Shown piece after piece: positions 20,487 to 30,378 of a stretch of 64,000 nt of DNA. This stretch comes from Stenotrophomonas sp. WZN-1 (GTDB lineage: Bacteria > Pseudomonadota > Gammaproteobacteria > Xanthomonadales > Xanthomonadaceae): assembly GCF_002192255.1 (NCBI RefSeq), contig NZ_CP021768.1:1-64000 (forward strand), read 5' to 3'. The notes beneath the pieces are model-generated. The model made no database searches, was not told the origin of the DNA, and worked only from the letters and a program-made list of their open reading frames with translations. Numbering within the stretch: position 1 is the first letter of the stretch; each line of letters begins with the position of its first letter. A program made the position numbers and the translations under genes.

Positions 20487-22577
20487 ATGAATCCCGCCGC
20501 ACGCCGCCGTTGCCTGCCGTTGTCCGCCCTGCTGCTCTCGCCCTGGGCGGCCGTGGCCGAGCCCGCACCAACTGCCCTGCCCAGCGTGCAGGTGCAGGCC
20601 GCGCGGGTGCCGGGCATCGACCCGTTCGCGCTGCCGGCCAGCCAGGATACGGTCTGGATCGACGCCGGCCGCGCTGGCGCCAGCGCACAGCTGTCCGAGG
20701 CGTTGGCCGGGGTCCCAGGCCTGGTCGCCCGCGACCGGCAGAACTTCGCGCAGGACACCCAGCTGTCGATCCGTGGCTTTGGTGCGCGCTCGACCTTCGG
20801 TGTGCGCGGGGTGCGGGTGGTGATCGACGGGGTACCGGCGACCATGCCCGATGGCCAGGGCCAGCTGTCGCACGCCAGCCTGTTGGGCGCCGAGCGCATC
20901 GAGGTGCTGCGCGGGCCGTTCTCGGCGCTGTACGGCAATTCCTCCGGTGGCGTGCTGCAGGTCTGGAGCGCACAGGGCCAGGCCGGCGACCCGTGGCGGC
21001 TGCGTGTCAACGCGGGTGCCGACAACACGCTCAGTGTTGGCGCGCAGCTGAAGGGTGCCGGCCGTGTTCTGGATTACAACATCGCCGCCAACCAGTTCCG
21101 CACCGATGGATGGCGCGACCACAGCCGTGCGCGCCGCGAATCGCTCAATGCGCGCATCGGTGGTGATCTGGGCGGGGGCCGGCTGGAGCTGCTGCTCAAT
21201 GCGCTGGATGCGCCCAATGCGCAGGACCCGCTGGGCCTGAGCCGTGCCCAGGTGGCGGCCGATCCGCGCCAGGCCACCGCCGTGGCGCACCAGTACGACA
21301 CCCGCAAATCGGTGCGCCAGCAGCAGGCCGGCCTGCGCTGGGCCCGGGAGACCGGGGCCCAGCGCTGGCAGCTGATGGGCTATGCCGGCCAGCGCGCGGT
21401 GACCCAATACCTGCCGATTCCGCCGACTGCCCAGGCCAACCCACTGCATGCCGGCGGGGTGATCGATCTGGAGAGCGGCTACGGTGGCCTGGACGCGCGC
21501 TGGAGCTGGCGCGGCAACCTCGCCGGCCGGCCGTTGGACCTGGTGGCCGGGCTCAGCGCGGACCGGCAGCGCCAGCACCGCACCGGCTTCGAGAACTTCA
21601 TCGGCAGTACGTTGGGTGTGCGCGGGCGCCTGCGCCGCGACCAGATCGACACCGTGCAGAACGTGGACCAGTTCGCCCAGGCCTGGTGGCACTGGAGCCC
21701 GCGCTGGTCGCTGCTGGCCGGGCTGCGCCACAGCGCGGTGCGCTTCGCGTCCGACGACCGCTACATCGTCGGCGCCAACCCCGACGACAGTGGTCGCCGC
21801 CGCTACCAGGCGACCACGCCGGTGGCCGGGATCAGCTTCGAGGCCAGCCCGCAGTGGCGCCTGCATGCCGCCGTGGGCCGCGGCTTCGAGACGCCCACCT
21901 TCAACGAGCTGGGGTATCGCGCCGATGGCCTGGCGGGTTTGGCGCTGGATCTGGCGGCGGCGCGCAGCCGCAGCCTGGAGGTCGGCAGCAAGTGGCGCGC
22001 ACAGGATGGAACCCAGCTTGATATCAGCCTGTTCCGTGCAGATACCGAGGATGAGCTGGCAGTTGCCAGCAACATCGGAGGTCGCAGCACCTATCGCAAC
22101 ATCGGCCGCACCCGCCGCCAGGGCGTGGAACTGCAGTTTCGCCAGCCGCTGGCCGAGCAGCTGGAGCTGCAGCTGGCGTGGACATGGCTGCAGGCACAGG
22201 TGCGTTCGCCGTACCTGACCTCGAACACCCTGGTCGCCGCCGGCAGCCGCCTGCCCGGGGTACCGCGCCAGCAGGCCTTCGCCCGGCTGCAATGGTCACC
22301 CGGCCAGTGGCAGTGGGCGCTGGAGGCCTCCGCCAGCAGCGATACCGTGGTCAACGACGTGGCGACCGAACGCGCGCCCGGCTTCGCCCTGCTGCATCTG
22401 GAAGCCGGGCGTCTCTGGACCCTGCCGGGTGGCGAACTGCGCGCCTTCGCCCGGCTGGAGAACGTGCTGGACCAGGCCTATATCGGCTCGGTGATCGTCA
22501 ACGATGGCAATGGGCGCTTCTACGAGCCGGGACCTGGACGGCGGGCCAACGCCGGCGTGCAGTGGACGTGGCGCTAG
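20487..22577 (+). CDS. TonB-dependent outer-membrane receptor
   Basis: A 696-residue receptor with a signal peptide (cleavage near AVAEP, residue 25), a TonB box-like VQVQA segment, and a plug domain (LSIRGFGARSTFGVRGV, ERIEVLRGPFSALYGNSSGG). A 22-strand barrel follows, ending in Trp-Arg. The arginine-rich FGARSTFGVRG plug is seen in a receptor subfamily of uncertain ligand; iron chelates or copper are possible. It is divergent from tyrB. No Fur-type operator was recognised in the 170-base gap. The tonB-exbBDD operon at 10636 would energise it. Confidence 0.9.
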   Translation: MNPAARRRCLPLSALLLSPWAAVAEPAPTALPSVQVQAARVPGIDPFALPASQDTVWIDAGRAGASAQLSEALAGVPGLVARDRQNFAQDTQLSIRGFGARSTFGVRGVRVVIDGVPATMPDGQGQLSHASLLGAERIEVLRGPFSALYGNSSGGVLQVWSAQGQAGDPWRLRVNAGADNTLSVGAQLKGAGRVLDYNIAANQFRTDGWRDHSRARRESLNARIGGDLGGGRLELLLNALDAPNAQDPLGLSRAQVAADPRQATAVAHQYDTRKSVRQQQAGLRWARETGAQRWQLMGYAGQRAVTQYLPIPPTAQANPLHAGGVIDLESGYGGLDARWSWRGNLAGRPLDLVAGLSADRQRQHRTGFENFIGSTLGVRGRLRRDQIDTVQNVDQFAQAWWHWSPRWSLLAGLRHSAVRFASDDRYIVGANPDDSGRRRYQATTPVAGISFEASPQWRLHAAVGRGFETPTFNELGYRADGLAGLALDLAAARSRSLEVGSKWRAQDGTQLDISLFRADTEDELAVASNIGGRSTYRNIGRTRRQGVELQFRQPLAEQLELQLAWTWLQAQVRSPYLTSNTLVAAGSRLPGVPRQQAFARLQWSPGQWQWALEASASSDTVVNDVATERAPGFALLHLEAGRLWTLPGGELRAFARLENVLDQAYIGSVIVNDGNGRFYEPGPGRRANAGVQWTWR

Positions 22578-22594
22578 CATGGGACCGCTGCGCC

Positions 22595-22618
22595 CGCCGG
22601 GCACGGCCCGGCGCTACC
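22595..22618 (-). repeat. SMAG-like REP, GCCGGGC type
   Basis: GCCGGGC-AC-GGCCCGGC palindrome ending GCTACC, so the GTAG tag is on the minus strand. It lies between the convergent receptor gene and the small hypothetical gene. Confidence 0.75.
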
Positions 22619-22619
22619 G

Positions 22620-22994
<375 letters not shown>

Positions 22995-23111
22995 CTAGAC
23001 CGCGACAGAGGTAAAGCCACCGCGAACCTGGCGTCATGAACATCTCGCTCACCCGCTGGTAACGGCACCGCGCGTATTCCTGCCCACCCGCCCCCGCTGC
23101 AGGAGCCGGCC

Positions 23112-23510
23112 ATGCCCCGTCTTGAACGACCCGCACCGTCCGTGTTCAACGCCCTGCTCGATCCGCTCGGCCAGCGCACCGCGCAGCGCCGCACGCGTCG
23201 CCATGAGGATCCGCAGGCGGTGGCCCAGGACTACCTGCAATACATGCTCAGTGACTACGAGGAACGTCGCGGTCAGAGTCATCGCAACTGGCGCGATCTG
23301 TGCCCGGTCTATGCCTTCGCGCTGACCACGCATGCTGCCGACTGGCCGCGCGGTGACGCTGCCGATACCTGCGAGGAACTGGCCGAGCATTGGGAACAGA
23401 TGCGCGGGCAGTCGCGGCTGGGCTGGTCGCAGGCGCGGCCGGTGGTGGAAGACGCCTGGCGCGCGCTGGACCATATTCCGGCAGCGGCAGTGAGGCCGTT
23501 GCTGCAGTAG
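23112..23510 (+). CDS. Hypothetical protein
   Basis: A 132-residue soluble protein of unknown family, rich in Arg, Trp and acidic residues, with probable helices (QAVAQDYLQYMLSDYEERR, DTCEELAEHWEQMRG). No signal peptide or catalytic motif is seen. It lies upstream of ku with a palindromic repeat between them. GC-rich third positions support coding. Confidence 0.6.
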   Translation: MPRLERPAPSVFNALLDPLGQRTAQRRTRRHEDPQAVAQDYLQYMLSDYEERRGQSHRNWRDLCPVYAFALTTHAADWPRGDAADTCEELAEHWEQMRGQSRLGWSQARPVVEDAWRALDHIPAAAVRPLLQ

Positions 23511-23547
23511 TGCAGAGGTTGGGAATGCACGCTCGGATGTCCTGTGG

Positions 23548-23572
23548 TTGCCGGCCAGCGGCCGGCACTACC
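23548..23572 (-). repeat. SMAG-like REP, GCCGGCC type, upstream of ku
   Basis: TTGCCGGCCAGCGGCCGGCACTACC over two segments; the GTAG tag reads on the minus strand. Identical 25-base copies occur at 27115-27139 and 27576-27600. Confidence 0.85.
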
Positions 23573-23667
23573 GGATCTGCGTAGAACCCACGTGCACGGC
23601 ACGGACACGGCTGGTTTACGCCCTCCGGACCACGCTGGGCACCCTGCCCCGCGCCAAAGGTGTACCC

Positions 23668-24588
23668 ATGGCCCGCCCGATCTGGACCGGCACGCTGTCG
23701 TTTGGCCTGCTCAACGTGCCGGTCTCGCTGATGTCAGGCGAACGCAAGGTCGACCTGCAGTTCCGCATGCTCGACTCGCGCGACCGCAAACCGATCCGCT
23801 TCGAGCGGGTCAATGCCGATACCGGCGAAGAAGTGCCGTGGAAGGACATCGTCAAAGCCTACGAGTACGACAAGGGCAGCTATGTCGTGCTGGAGGAAGG
23901 CGATATCCGTTCGGCCGCGCCGGAAAGCCACGAAGCGGTGGAAGTGGAGTCGTTCGTGGATGCAACGCAGATCGACCCGCGCTACTACGAGAAGCCGTAC
24001 CTGCTGGTGCCCGGCAAGAAGGCCGAAAAGGGTTACGTGCTGCTGCGCGAAACGCTGCGCAGTACCGGCAAGGTGGGCATCGCACGGGTGGTGGTGCGCA
24101 CGCGCGAATACCTGTGCGCGGTGATGCCGCAGCAGGACGCGCTGGTGCTGATGATCCTTCGCTATCCGCAGGAACTGGTCGACCCCGAGGACTACAAGCT
24201 GCCCACCGGCAACTTGTCCGACTACCGCATCAGCAGCAAGGAAACGGCGATGGCCGAGCAGCTGATCGAGTCGATGGCCGGCGATTGGGACCCGTCCCAG
24301 TACCACGACGAGTTCCGCGAGCGACTGCAGCAGGTGTTGAACAAGCGCATCAAGTCCAAGGGCGGCACCACCCGGGTGGAAGATGAGCCCGCACCACGCG
24401 AGGATGCGACAACGAACGTTGTCGACTTCATGGCGTTGCTGCAGAAGAGCCTTGATGCGAACAAACGTACGCCGGCGAAGAAGACCGCAACGCGCAAGAC
24501 AGCCGCAAAGTCGACGGTGAAGAAGGCCGCAAAGAAAACAACGAAGAAAGCTGCAAAGAAGACCGCACCACGGCGCAAGGCAGGTTGA
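23668..24588 (+). CDS. ku: Non-homologous end-joining protein Ku
   Basis: Homodimeric ring that binds DNA double-strand ends and recruits LigD. The 306-residue protein begins MARPIWTGTLSFGLLNVPV, the classic bacterial Ku start. It has the core beta-barrel domain through about residue 255, then a Lys/Ala/Thr-rich basic tail (KKTATRKTAAKSTVKKAAK and more) typical of bacterial Ku, thought to bind DNA. The frame is open upstream, but the family N-terminus sets the start at 23668. The ligD start lies three bases after the stop, so they form an operon. Confidence 0.96.
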   Translation: MARPIWTGTLSFGLLNVPVSLMSGERKVDLQFRMLDSRDRKPIRFERVNADTGEEVPWKDIVKAYEYDKGSYVVLEEGDIRSAAPESHEAVEVESFVDATQIDPRYYEKPYLLVPGKKAEKGYVLLRETLRSTGKVGIARVVVRTREYLCAVMPQQDALVLMILRYPQELVDPEDYKLPTGNLSDYRISSKETAMAEQLIESMAGDWDPSQYHDEFRERLQQVLNKRIKSKGGTTRVEDEPAPREDATTNVVDFMALLQKSLDANKRTPAKKTATRKTAAKSTVKKAAKKTTKKAAKKTAPRRKAG

Positions 24589-24591
24589 ACC

Positions 24592-27084
24592 ATGTCGCTG
24601 CACCAGTACCGGCGCAAGCGCCGACTTGGCGGTGGCACCGGGCAGACGCCGGAGCCCGACGACACGCCCGCACGCGGAGATCTGCAGCGGCGGCCGATCT
24701 TTGTCATCCAGCTGCATCACGCAAGCTCGCGTCACTACGACTTCCGCTTGGAGATGGACGGTGTACTGAAGAGCTGGGCGGTGCCGAAGGGGCCTTCGCT
24801 GCGCGCCGGCGAGAAGCGGCTGGCCGTGGAAGTGGAAGACCATCCGCTGTCCTACGCCGGTTTCGAAGGCGACATTCCTGAAGGCCACTATGGTGCTGGC
24901 CACGTGGTTGTCTTCGATCACGGCACCTGGGCCTGTGAAGGCGATCCACTGCAGGCGCTGGCCGCCGGAAAGATCGATTTCGTGCTGCACGGGCAGCGCC
25001 TGGCCGGTGGCTGGAAGCTGGTGCGCACGGCAATGAAAGGGCGTCAGGTGCAGTGGCTGCTGATCAAGCGCGGTGACGAGGAAGCGCGCGATGCCGAAGC
25101 AGACGATCTGCTGGGCGCGCCCGTGCCCAAGCGCGCATCCGCAGTGATGAAGCGCACTGTGGGGAAGACAGGGCGTGCTGCACCAGCCGCACGCACGTCT
25201 CCCCGCAAGGCCGATGCACGCTGGCATGCGCGCGCGCTGAAACTGGACGGCGCGCGTGATGCGCCCTACCCGCATGAATTCAAACCGCAATTGACCGATC
25301 ATCGCGACAGTGCGCCGGACGGCGCGCACTGGCTGCACGAGATCAAGTGGGACGGCTACCGCCTGCTGGCCGATCTGCACGACGGCGAGGTGAAGCTGCG
25401 CTCCCGCAATGGCCTGGATTGGACTGATGATTTTCCCGAGGTGGTACAGGCCGTGCGGGCGCTGCCGGTGCGTGATGCGCGCCTGGACGGTGAGCTGGTG
25501 GTGCTCGACCCGGAAGGGCGCAGCGATTTCGCGGCGCTGCAGCGCGTGATCGATGGAAGCTCGAAGCAATCGCTGCGCTACATCGTGTTCGATCTTCCGG
25601 GTGTGGCCAACGCGGACATCAGTCGTGCGCCATTGCTGCAACGCAAAGCGCTGCTGAAGGATCTCATCGGACCCATGCCCGGCATCCTGGCCTTCAGCGA
25701 ACATGTGATCGACCACGGCCCGCAGGTGTTCGACGCCAGTGGCGAGGCGGGATTCGAAGGGATCGTCAGCAAGCAGGTGGACGCGCCCTATGTGAACACA
25801 CGCGCACGCAGCTGGGTGAAGGTGAAGCACGAAGACACCGACGAGTTCGTGATTGTCGGCTACACGGCCCCCAGGGGCTCGCGGGTGGGTTTCGGATCAT
25901 TGTTGCTGGCAACGCCGGACAAGGAGGGCCTGCGCTATGTGGGCCGCGTCGGTACTGGCTTCGACGGCGAGAACCTGCGCGCGCTGCTCAAGGCATTGCA
26001 GCCACTGGCAGTAAAGACGCCCGTGCTGCAGCTTCCGGCGCATGTGCCGTTCCGCGCCGCCAGCGTGTGCTGGGTGAAGCCGGTGACGGTGGCGGAAGTG
26101 GCATTCCGTGGCTGGGGCAAGGAAGGCCTGCTGCGCCAGGCCAGCTTCAAGCGGCTGCGCAGCGACAAGCGGAAGGAGGATCTGGGAATGAGCAAAACAA
26201 CAGCAGTTGCTGAACCCGGGGGCGAGGTCCAGATCACTCATCCGGAACGTGTGGTGTTTCCCAGGCAGAAGCTCAGCAAGGGCGATGTGGCCGACTACTA
26301 CCGGCAGATGGCGCGCTGGATCCTGCCCGAAATTGCCGGACGGCCGCTGTCACTGCTGCGTTGCCCCGATGGCGTGGGCAAGGCCTGTTTCTTCCAGAAG
26401 CACCATGGCCCGGGCCTGGGTGATGCGGTGCATGCGGTGCCGCTGCAGCAGAAGAGCGGCCGCGAGGACTACGTCTATATCGACGATGCGCGGGGCCTGC
26501 TGCAGCTGGTGCAGATGAACACGCTGGAGTTGCATCCCTGGGGCGCGACCGTGGCCGACCCCGAGCATCCGGATCGACTGGTGTTCGATCTGGACCCTGG
26601 TGACGGCGTCAGCTGGGCACAGGTGAAAGCGGGCGCACGCGATGTGCGTGACCGCCTGCAGCAGGTGGGTCTGGAGAGCTTCGTGCGACTGTCTGGCGGC
26701 AAGGGGGTGCACGTGGTGGTGCCGCTGCAACCCAAGGCCGACTGGGAACAGGCCAAGGCGTTCTGCGAGGCTTTTGCGCAGGCAATGGCGCTGGAGCAGC
26801 CTGATCGCTACGTGGCGACGATGAGCAAGGCCAAGCGTGATGGAGTGATCTTCATCGACTGGCTGCGCAACACCCGAGGGGCCACCAGCGTGTGCTCGTG
26901 GTCACTGCGCGCGCGTGATTCCGCCGGTGTGGCAGTACCGCTGCGCTGGGAAGAACTGGCGCGGGTGAGCGCGGCCGACGCGTTTCCGATGGGCAAGGCG
27001 CTGGCGAGGGCGAAGCGGCTGAAGGGAGACCCATGGCAGGGCATCGCACGGTTGAAGCAGACGCTGCCGTCGCTGAAGCGGTAG
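24592..27084 (+). CDS. ligD: Multifunctional DNA ligase D
   Basis: End-processing and sealing enzyme of bacterial end joining. The 830-residue protein has three domains in the Pseudomonas order. A 3'-phosphoesterase comes first (His42, His48, Asp50 and Arg52 in QLHHASSRHYDFRLEMD). An ATP-dependent ligase follows, with the adenylated Lys252 in EIKWDGYR, and then a primase-polymerase domain from about residue 550 (HPERVVFPRQKLSKGDV), with catalytic DLDPGDGVSW. It follows ku by three bases. Identical palindromes lie upstream of ku and just after this gene. Confidence 0.96.
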   Translation: MSLHQYRRKRRLGGGTGQTPEPDDTPARGDLQRRPIFVIQLHHASSRHYDFRLEMDGVLKSWAVPKGPSLRAGEKRLAVEVEDHPLSYAGFEGDIPEGHYGAGHVVVFDHGTWACEGDPLQALAAGKIDFVLHGQRLAGGWKLVRTAMKGRQVQWLLIKRGDEEARDAEADDLLGAPVPKRASAVMKRTVGKTGRAAPAARTSPRKADARWHARALKLDGARDAPYPHEFKPQLTDHRDSAPDGAHWLHEIKWDGYRLLADLHDGEVKLRSRNGLDWTDDFPEVVQAVRALPVRDARLDGELVVLDPEGRSDFAALQRVIDGSSKQSLRYIVFDLPGVANADISRAPLLQRKALLKDLIGPMPGILAFSEHVIDHGPQVFDASGEAGFEGIVSKQVDAPYVNTRARSWVKVKHEDTDEFVIVGYTAPRGSRVGFGSLLLATPDKEGLRYVGRVGTGFDGENLRALLKALQPLAVKTPVLQLPAHVPFRAASVCWVKPVTVAEVAFRGWGKEGLLRQASFKRLRSDKRKEDLGMSKTTAVAEPGGEVQITHPERVVFPRQKLSKGDVADYYRQMARWILPEIAGRPLSLLRCPDGVGKACFFQKHHGPGLGDAVHAVPLQQKSGREDYVYIDDARGLLQLVQMNTLELHPWGATVADPEHPDRLVFDLDPGDGVSWAQVKAGARDVRDRLQQVGLESFVRLSGGKGVHVVVPLQPKADWEQAKAFCEAFAQAMALEQPDRYVATMSKAKRDGVIFIDWLRNTRGATSVCSWSLRARDSAGVAVPLRWEELARVSAADAFPMGKALARAKRLKGDPWQGIARLKQTLPSLKR

Positions 27085-27114
27085 CGCTGGCCGCCAACTG
27101 TAGGATGGCCGAGG

Positions 27115-27139
27115 TTGCCGGCCAGCGGCCGGCACTACC
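27115..27139 (-). repeat. SMAG-like REP, GCCGGCC type, downstream of ligD
   Basis: Identical over 25 bases, and in the same orientation, to the copy upstream of ku. It lies 30 bases after the ligD stop. Confidence 0.85.
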
Positions 27140-27148
27140 TGCATGCGC

Positions 27149-27541
27149 TCAGCGCGGATCGCGCGAGGCGCGACGGCCGAACCGCCAGCCGACCAGCAGT
27201 TGCAGCGGCAGCGATGCCAGCAGCGAAATGACGAACCAGAACGGGAAATCCGCGCCGGCCGTCCACATTGCGTAGCCACAGCCCAGCGCGATCAGCGACC
27301 AGATCGAGAAGCCGTGCGAACGCGGCCAGCAGGGCGCGTAGTAGGTGGCGAAGGAAATGCCCGCGATGCCACCGAGCACGCTGAAAGTAAGATCCCAGCC
27401 CAGCTGCACGCTGTTGCTGTCCGGCGACATGCCCAGCAACGGGGGCAGCCAGCTGGCGACGCTGCTGACCAGGGCAAGCGACAGCACGCCGCCGATCAGG
27501 GCGACGATGGACAGGAACAGGGTCTTGAGCAGGCCGGGCAT
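27149..27541 (-). CDS. Small integral membrane protein
   Basis: A 130-residue protein with four hydrophobic segments (about residues 5-30, 48-68, 76-93 and 98-118) and a basic C-terminus (RFGRRASRDPR). No family was recognised. It is convergent with ligD and enclosed between two identical palindromic repeats. Hydrophobic pattern and third-position composition support a real gene. Confidence 0.7.
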   Translation of the reverse strand: MPGLLKTLFLSIVALIGGVLSLALVSSVASWLPPLLGMSPDSNSVQLGWDLTFSVLGGIAGISFATYYAPCWPRSHGFSIWSLIALGCGYAMWTAGADFPFWFVISLLASLPLQLLVGWRFGRRASRDPR

Positions 27542-27575
27542 GCGCGCATTGTACGGCGGCGCGAAGTGCCTGGGG

Positions 27576-27600
27576 TTGCCGGCCAGCGGCCGGCACTACC
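27576..27600 (-). repeat. SMAG-like REP, GCCGGCC type
   Basis: Third identical copy of the 25-base palindrome, between the small membrane gene and adhP, same orientation as the other two. Confidence 0.85.
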
Positions 27601-27668
27601 GATGGGTCGGCATGGCCGCCGCGTCCGTGGGAGAGGGGGACGGAGCGACGGCGGCCATGCACAGGCGG

Positions 27669-28697
27669 TCAGGCGGCGAAGTCGAGCACCACGCGGCCTT
27701 CAATGGTGCCCGCGTGCATGCGCGCGAACACGTCGTTGATGTTTTCCAGGCGGTCGGTGCTGACCGTGGCCGCAACCTTGCCTTCGGCAGCGAACTGCAG
27801 CGACTCCTGCAGGTCCAGCCGGGTGCCGACGATCGAGCCACGCACGGTGATGCCGTTGAGCACCATGCCGAAGATATCCAGCGGGAAATTGCCGGGTGGC
27901 AGGCCATTGAGCGAGACGGTGCCGCCACGGCGGACCATGCCCAGTGCCTGCTCGAACGCCTTCGGCGACACCGCGGTGACCAGCGCACCATGCGCGCCGC
28001 CGATTTCCTTCCTGAGAAAGGCGGCCGGATCGGTGGTGCGCGCGTTCACGGTGATCTGCGCGCCGAGCTGCCGGGCCAATGCCAGCTTGTTGTGGTCCAC
28101 GTCCACCGCAGCCACGTTCAGGCCCATCGCGCGGGCGTACTGCACCGCCATGTGGCCCAGGCCACCGATGCCGGAAATCGCCACCCAGTCACCGGGTTTG
28201 GTGTCGGTGACCTTCAGGCCCTTGTAGACGGTCACGCCGGCGCACAGCACCGGCGCGATCTCGACGAAGCCCACGTTCTTCGGAAGCAGGCCGACATAGT
28301 TGGCATCGGCCAGTGCGTACTCGGCGAAGCCGCCGTTGACCGAGTAACCGGTGTTGCGCTGTGTCTCGCACAACGTCTCCCAGCCACCCAGGCAGTGTTC
28401 GCAATGGCCACACGCCGAGTACAACCAGGGGATGCCGACCCTGTCGCCTTCCTTGACGTGCCCTACCCCGCCTCCCACGGCCACGACGTGCCCCACGCCC
28501 TCGTGGCCGGGGATGAACGGCGGGTTCGGTTTCACCGGCCAGTCGCCCTCGGCGGCGTGCAGGTCGGTGTGGCAGACGCCACAGGCCTCGATCCTGACCA
28601 GCACCTCGCCCGCCCCCGGGCGTGGTACCTGGACTTCCTCGATCACCAGTGGCTTGCCGAACTCACGCACGACAGCGGCCTTCATGGTTGAATTCAT
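27669..28697 (-). CDS. adhP: Zinc-dependent alcohol dehydrogenase
   Basis: Medium-chain NAD-dependent dehydrogenase that interconverts primary alcohols and aldehydes. The 342-residue protein has catalytic zinc ligands Cys42 and His65 ([14 protein letters not shown]) and structural zinc cysteines 96, 99, 102 and 110. A Rossmann motif, [17 protein letters not shown], follows. Length and sequence fit the ethanol/propanol-preferring AdhP group. GGAG lies 8 bases before the ATG at 28697. A degenerate palindrome follows the promoter side near 28730. Confidence 0.93.
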   Translation of the reverse strand: MNSTMKAAVVREFGKPLVIEEVQVPRPGAGEVLVRIEACGVCHTDLHAAEGDWPVKPNPPFIPGHEGVGHVVAVGGGVGHVKEGDRVGIPWLYSACGHCEHCLGGWETLCETQRNTGYSVNGGFAEYALADANYVGLLPKNVGFVEIAPVLCAGVTVYKGLKVTDTKPGDWVAISGIGGLGHMAVQYARAMGLNVAAVDVDHNKLALARQLGAQITVNARTTDPAAFLRKEIGGAHGALVTAVSPKAFEQALGMVRRGGTVSLNGLPPGNFPLDIFGMVLNGITVRGSIVGTRLDLQESLQFAAEGKVAATVSTDRLENINDVFARMHAGTIEGRVVLDFAA

Positions 28698-28793
28698 GTT
28701 CGGATCTCCGTAGTGCGCTTGCCCACAGAATGACGCCGGCACGCGGCCGGCGCTTTGATCACGATCAAACCTTTGAAGATTCCTGCGCCGGGT

Positions 28794-29432
28794 TCAGCTG
28801 GCCAGCACCGAGGCCTCGCGGGCCAAGCGTTCAATGGCATCCCAGTCGCGGGTCTGCAGCAGCGCCGGGGTGGTCAGCCACGAGCCGCCCACGCACAGCA
28901 CGTTGGGCAGGTGCAGGAACTGCGGCGCAGTCTGCGCGCTGATGCCGCCGGTCGGGCAGAAGCGCACATCGGCGAACGGGCCGTGCCAGGCCGCCAGCAG
29001 CGCAGCGCCACCGGCCTGCACTGCCGGGAAGAACTTGAAGGTGTCGTGGCCGTGCTCCAGGCCCAAAATCAGGTCGGAGGCAGTGGCGGCACCGGGCAGG
29101 TACGGCAGGTCGGCATCACGCGCGGCGGCATACAGCGTCGGCATGGCACCGGGGGACACCGCGAAACGCGCACCGGCCTGCTTGGCTGCCTGCATCTGCG
29201 CGGCGTTGAGCACGGTGCCGGCACCGATTACCGCATCGGGCACGGCCTCGACCATCGCCTTGATCGCATCCAGCGCCTGCGGCGTGCGCAGCGTCACTTC
29301 GATCACCGGCAGACCGCCGCGGAACAGCGCCTGGGCCACTTCGACCGCTTCATTCACATCTTCGGGGGTGTACACCGGAATCACCGGTGCCAGCTTCAAC
29401 AGCGCGCGCAGGCGCGGATCAGCGCTGGACAT
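28794..29432 (-). CDS. eda: KDPG/KHG aldolase
   Basis: Class I aldolase that cleaves 2-keto-3-deoxy-6-phosphogluconate to pyruvate and glyceraldehyde 3-phosphate, the last step of the Entner-Doudoroff pathway. The 212-residue protein has the family triad Glu45 and Arg49 (VIEVTLRTP) and the Schiff-base Lys133 (HDTFKFFPA). AAGGAG precedes the ATG at 29432. The usual partner edd is not in this window, so eda is transcribed apart from the rest of the pathway here. Confidence 0.94.
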   Translation of the reverse strand: MSSADPRLRALLKLAPVIPVYTPEDVNEAVEVAQALFRGGLPVIEVTLRTPQALDAIKAMVEAVPDAVIGAGTVLNAAQMQAAKQAGARFAVSPGAMPTLYAAARDADLPYLPGAATASDLILGLEHGHDTFKFFPAVQAGGAALLAAWHGPFADVRFCPTGGISAQTAPQFLHLPNVLCVGGSWLTTPALLQTRDWDAIERLAREASVLAS

Positions 29433-29548
29433 CGTCTTGCTCCTTGCCCGACCGGGCATCGCGGATCGCTGCCGGGCCCGGCAGCGCAGCGGCGCATGAT
29501 GCCACGTGGATCGCGAAGGTGCTGGCAGCGCCCTGCCCCGTGCCTGGC

Positions 29549-30139
29549 TCAGGCGGGGTCGGCCTGCAGTGCCTGGATGCGGCGCTGGTACCAGTCGCCG
29601 CCGAGCGGGTCGAATACTGCCGAGCGCTCCATCTGCGCCTCGTACACGTGCACCGAGATCGCCAGTGCGTCATCGCTGGCGTTGCGCAGGGTGTGGTATT
29701 CGTGCGGCGGGATCAGGCTGCCGGCACTGCCGCAGCCCCCGCGCAGCGCGGCGTGGCGGTGGAAACGCCAACGCTCGCCGGCGCGCTCCAGCAGCTCGTA
29801 ACGGGTGATCTCCAGTTCGCCCAACCACACTCCCTCCACACACCACATGGCATCGTGGTCGTGCAGCGGCGTGCCCTGCCCTGGGCCCCAGCTCATGGCA
29901 ATCACGCTGTAGCCGTGTTCGCGGCTGTGGTACAGCGGACGTCGCGCGTAATGATCACTGACCGGCCGATGCACGCATTCGGGCAACTCGATGCGGCTGT
30001 CGGTTATGGCTTCCTGCAGCGCCAGCTGCAGGTCGGCGGTGATCCGACCGGCATCACCGGAGGTCACCGCCGCGTCGACCGCGGCGATCAACCGGTCGCG
30101 GCCACGGAACGGCGGATACGGAGAAGTCTGCAGGTCCAT
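29549..30139 (-). CDS. Cysteine dioxygenase-family cupin enzyme
   Basis: A 196-residue cupin of the bacterial cysteine dioxygenase type I family, which adds O2 to a thiol such as cysteine or 3-mercaptopropionate to give the sulfinate. Iron ligands are His93 and His95 in PLHDHDAMWCVEG and His146 or His149 in PPHEYHTL. Cys100 sits near the position of the cross-link cysteine of mammalian enzymes. The true substrate cannot be set from sequence. It lies 117 bases upstream of eda on the same strand, and the divergent LacI gene is 240 bases away. Confidence 0.82.
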   Translation of the reverse strand: MDLQTSPYPPFRGRDRLIAAVDAAVTSGDAGRITADLQLALQEAITDSRIELPECVHRPVSDHYARRPLYHSREHGYSVIAMSWGPGQGTPLHDHDAMWCVEGVWLGELEITRYELLERAGERWRFHRHAALRGGCGSAGSLIPPHEYHTLRNASDDALAISVHVYEAQMERSAVFDPLGGDWYQRRIQALQADPA

Positions 30140-30378
30140 GCACCTGACTGTAGCGGAGCATGGTTAAGGGAATGTTGGCGTTCGCGCGCGTCGCGTCTGC
30201 ATTCAGGGTGAACATGCGCGGAAGAATGGTTAGATGCAGAGGCAGTAGAGCGATCACAATGGAACCTCGCGCAGCAAAACGGGTCGAACACGACGCGATT
30301 CAGTTCCGCTGCGACATTCCGCAACTTCGCGCCCGACGGGCGCAAGGCTAGAATTCTCCGACTTACCTGGTTCTATAC

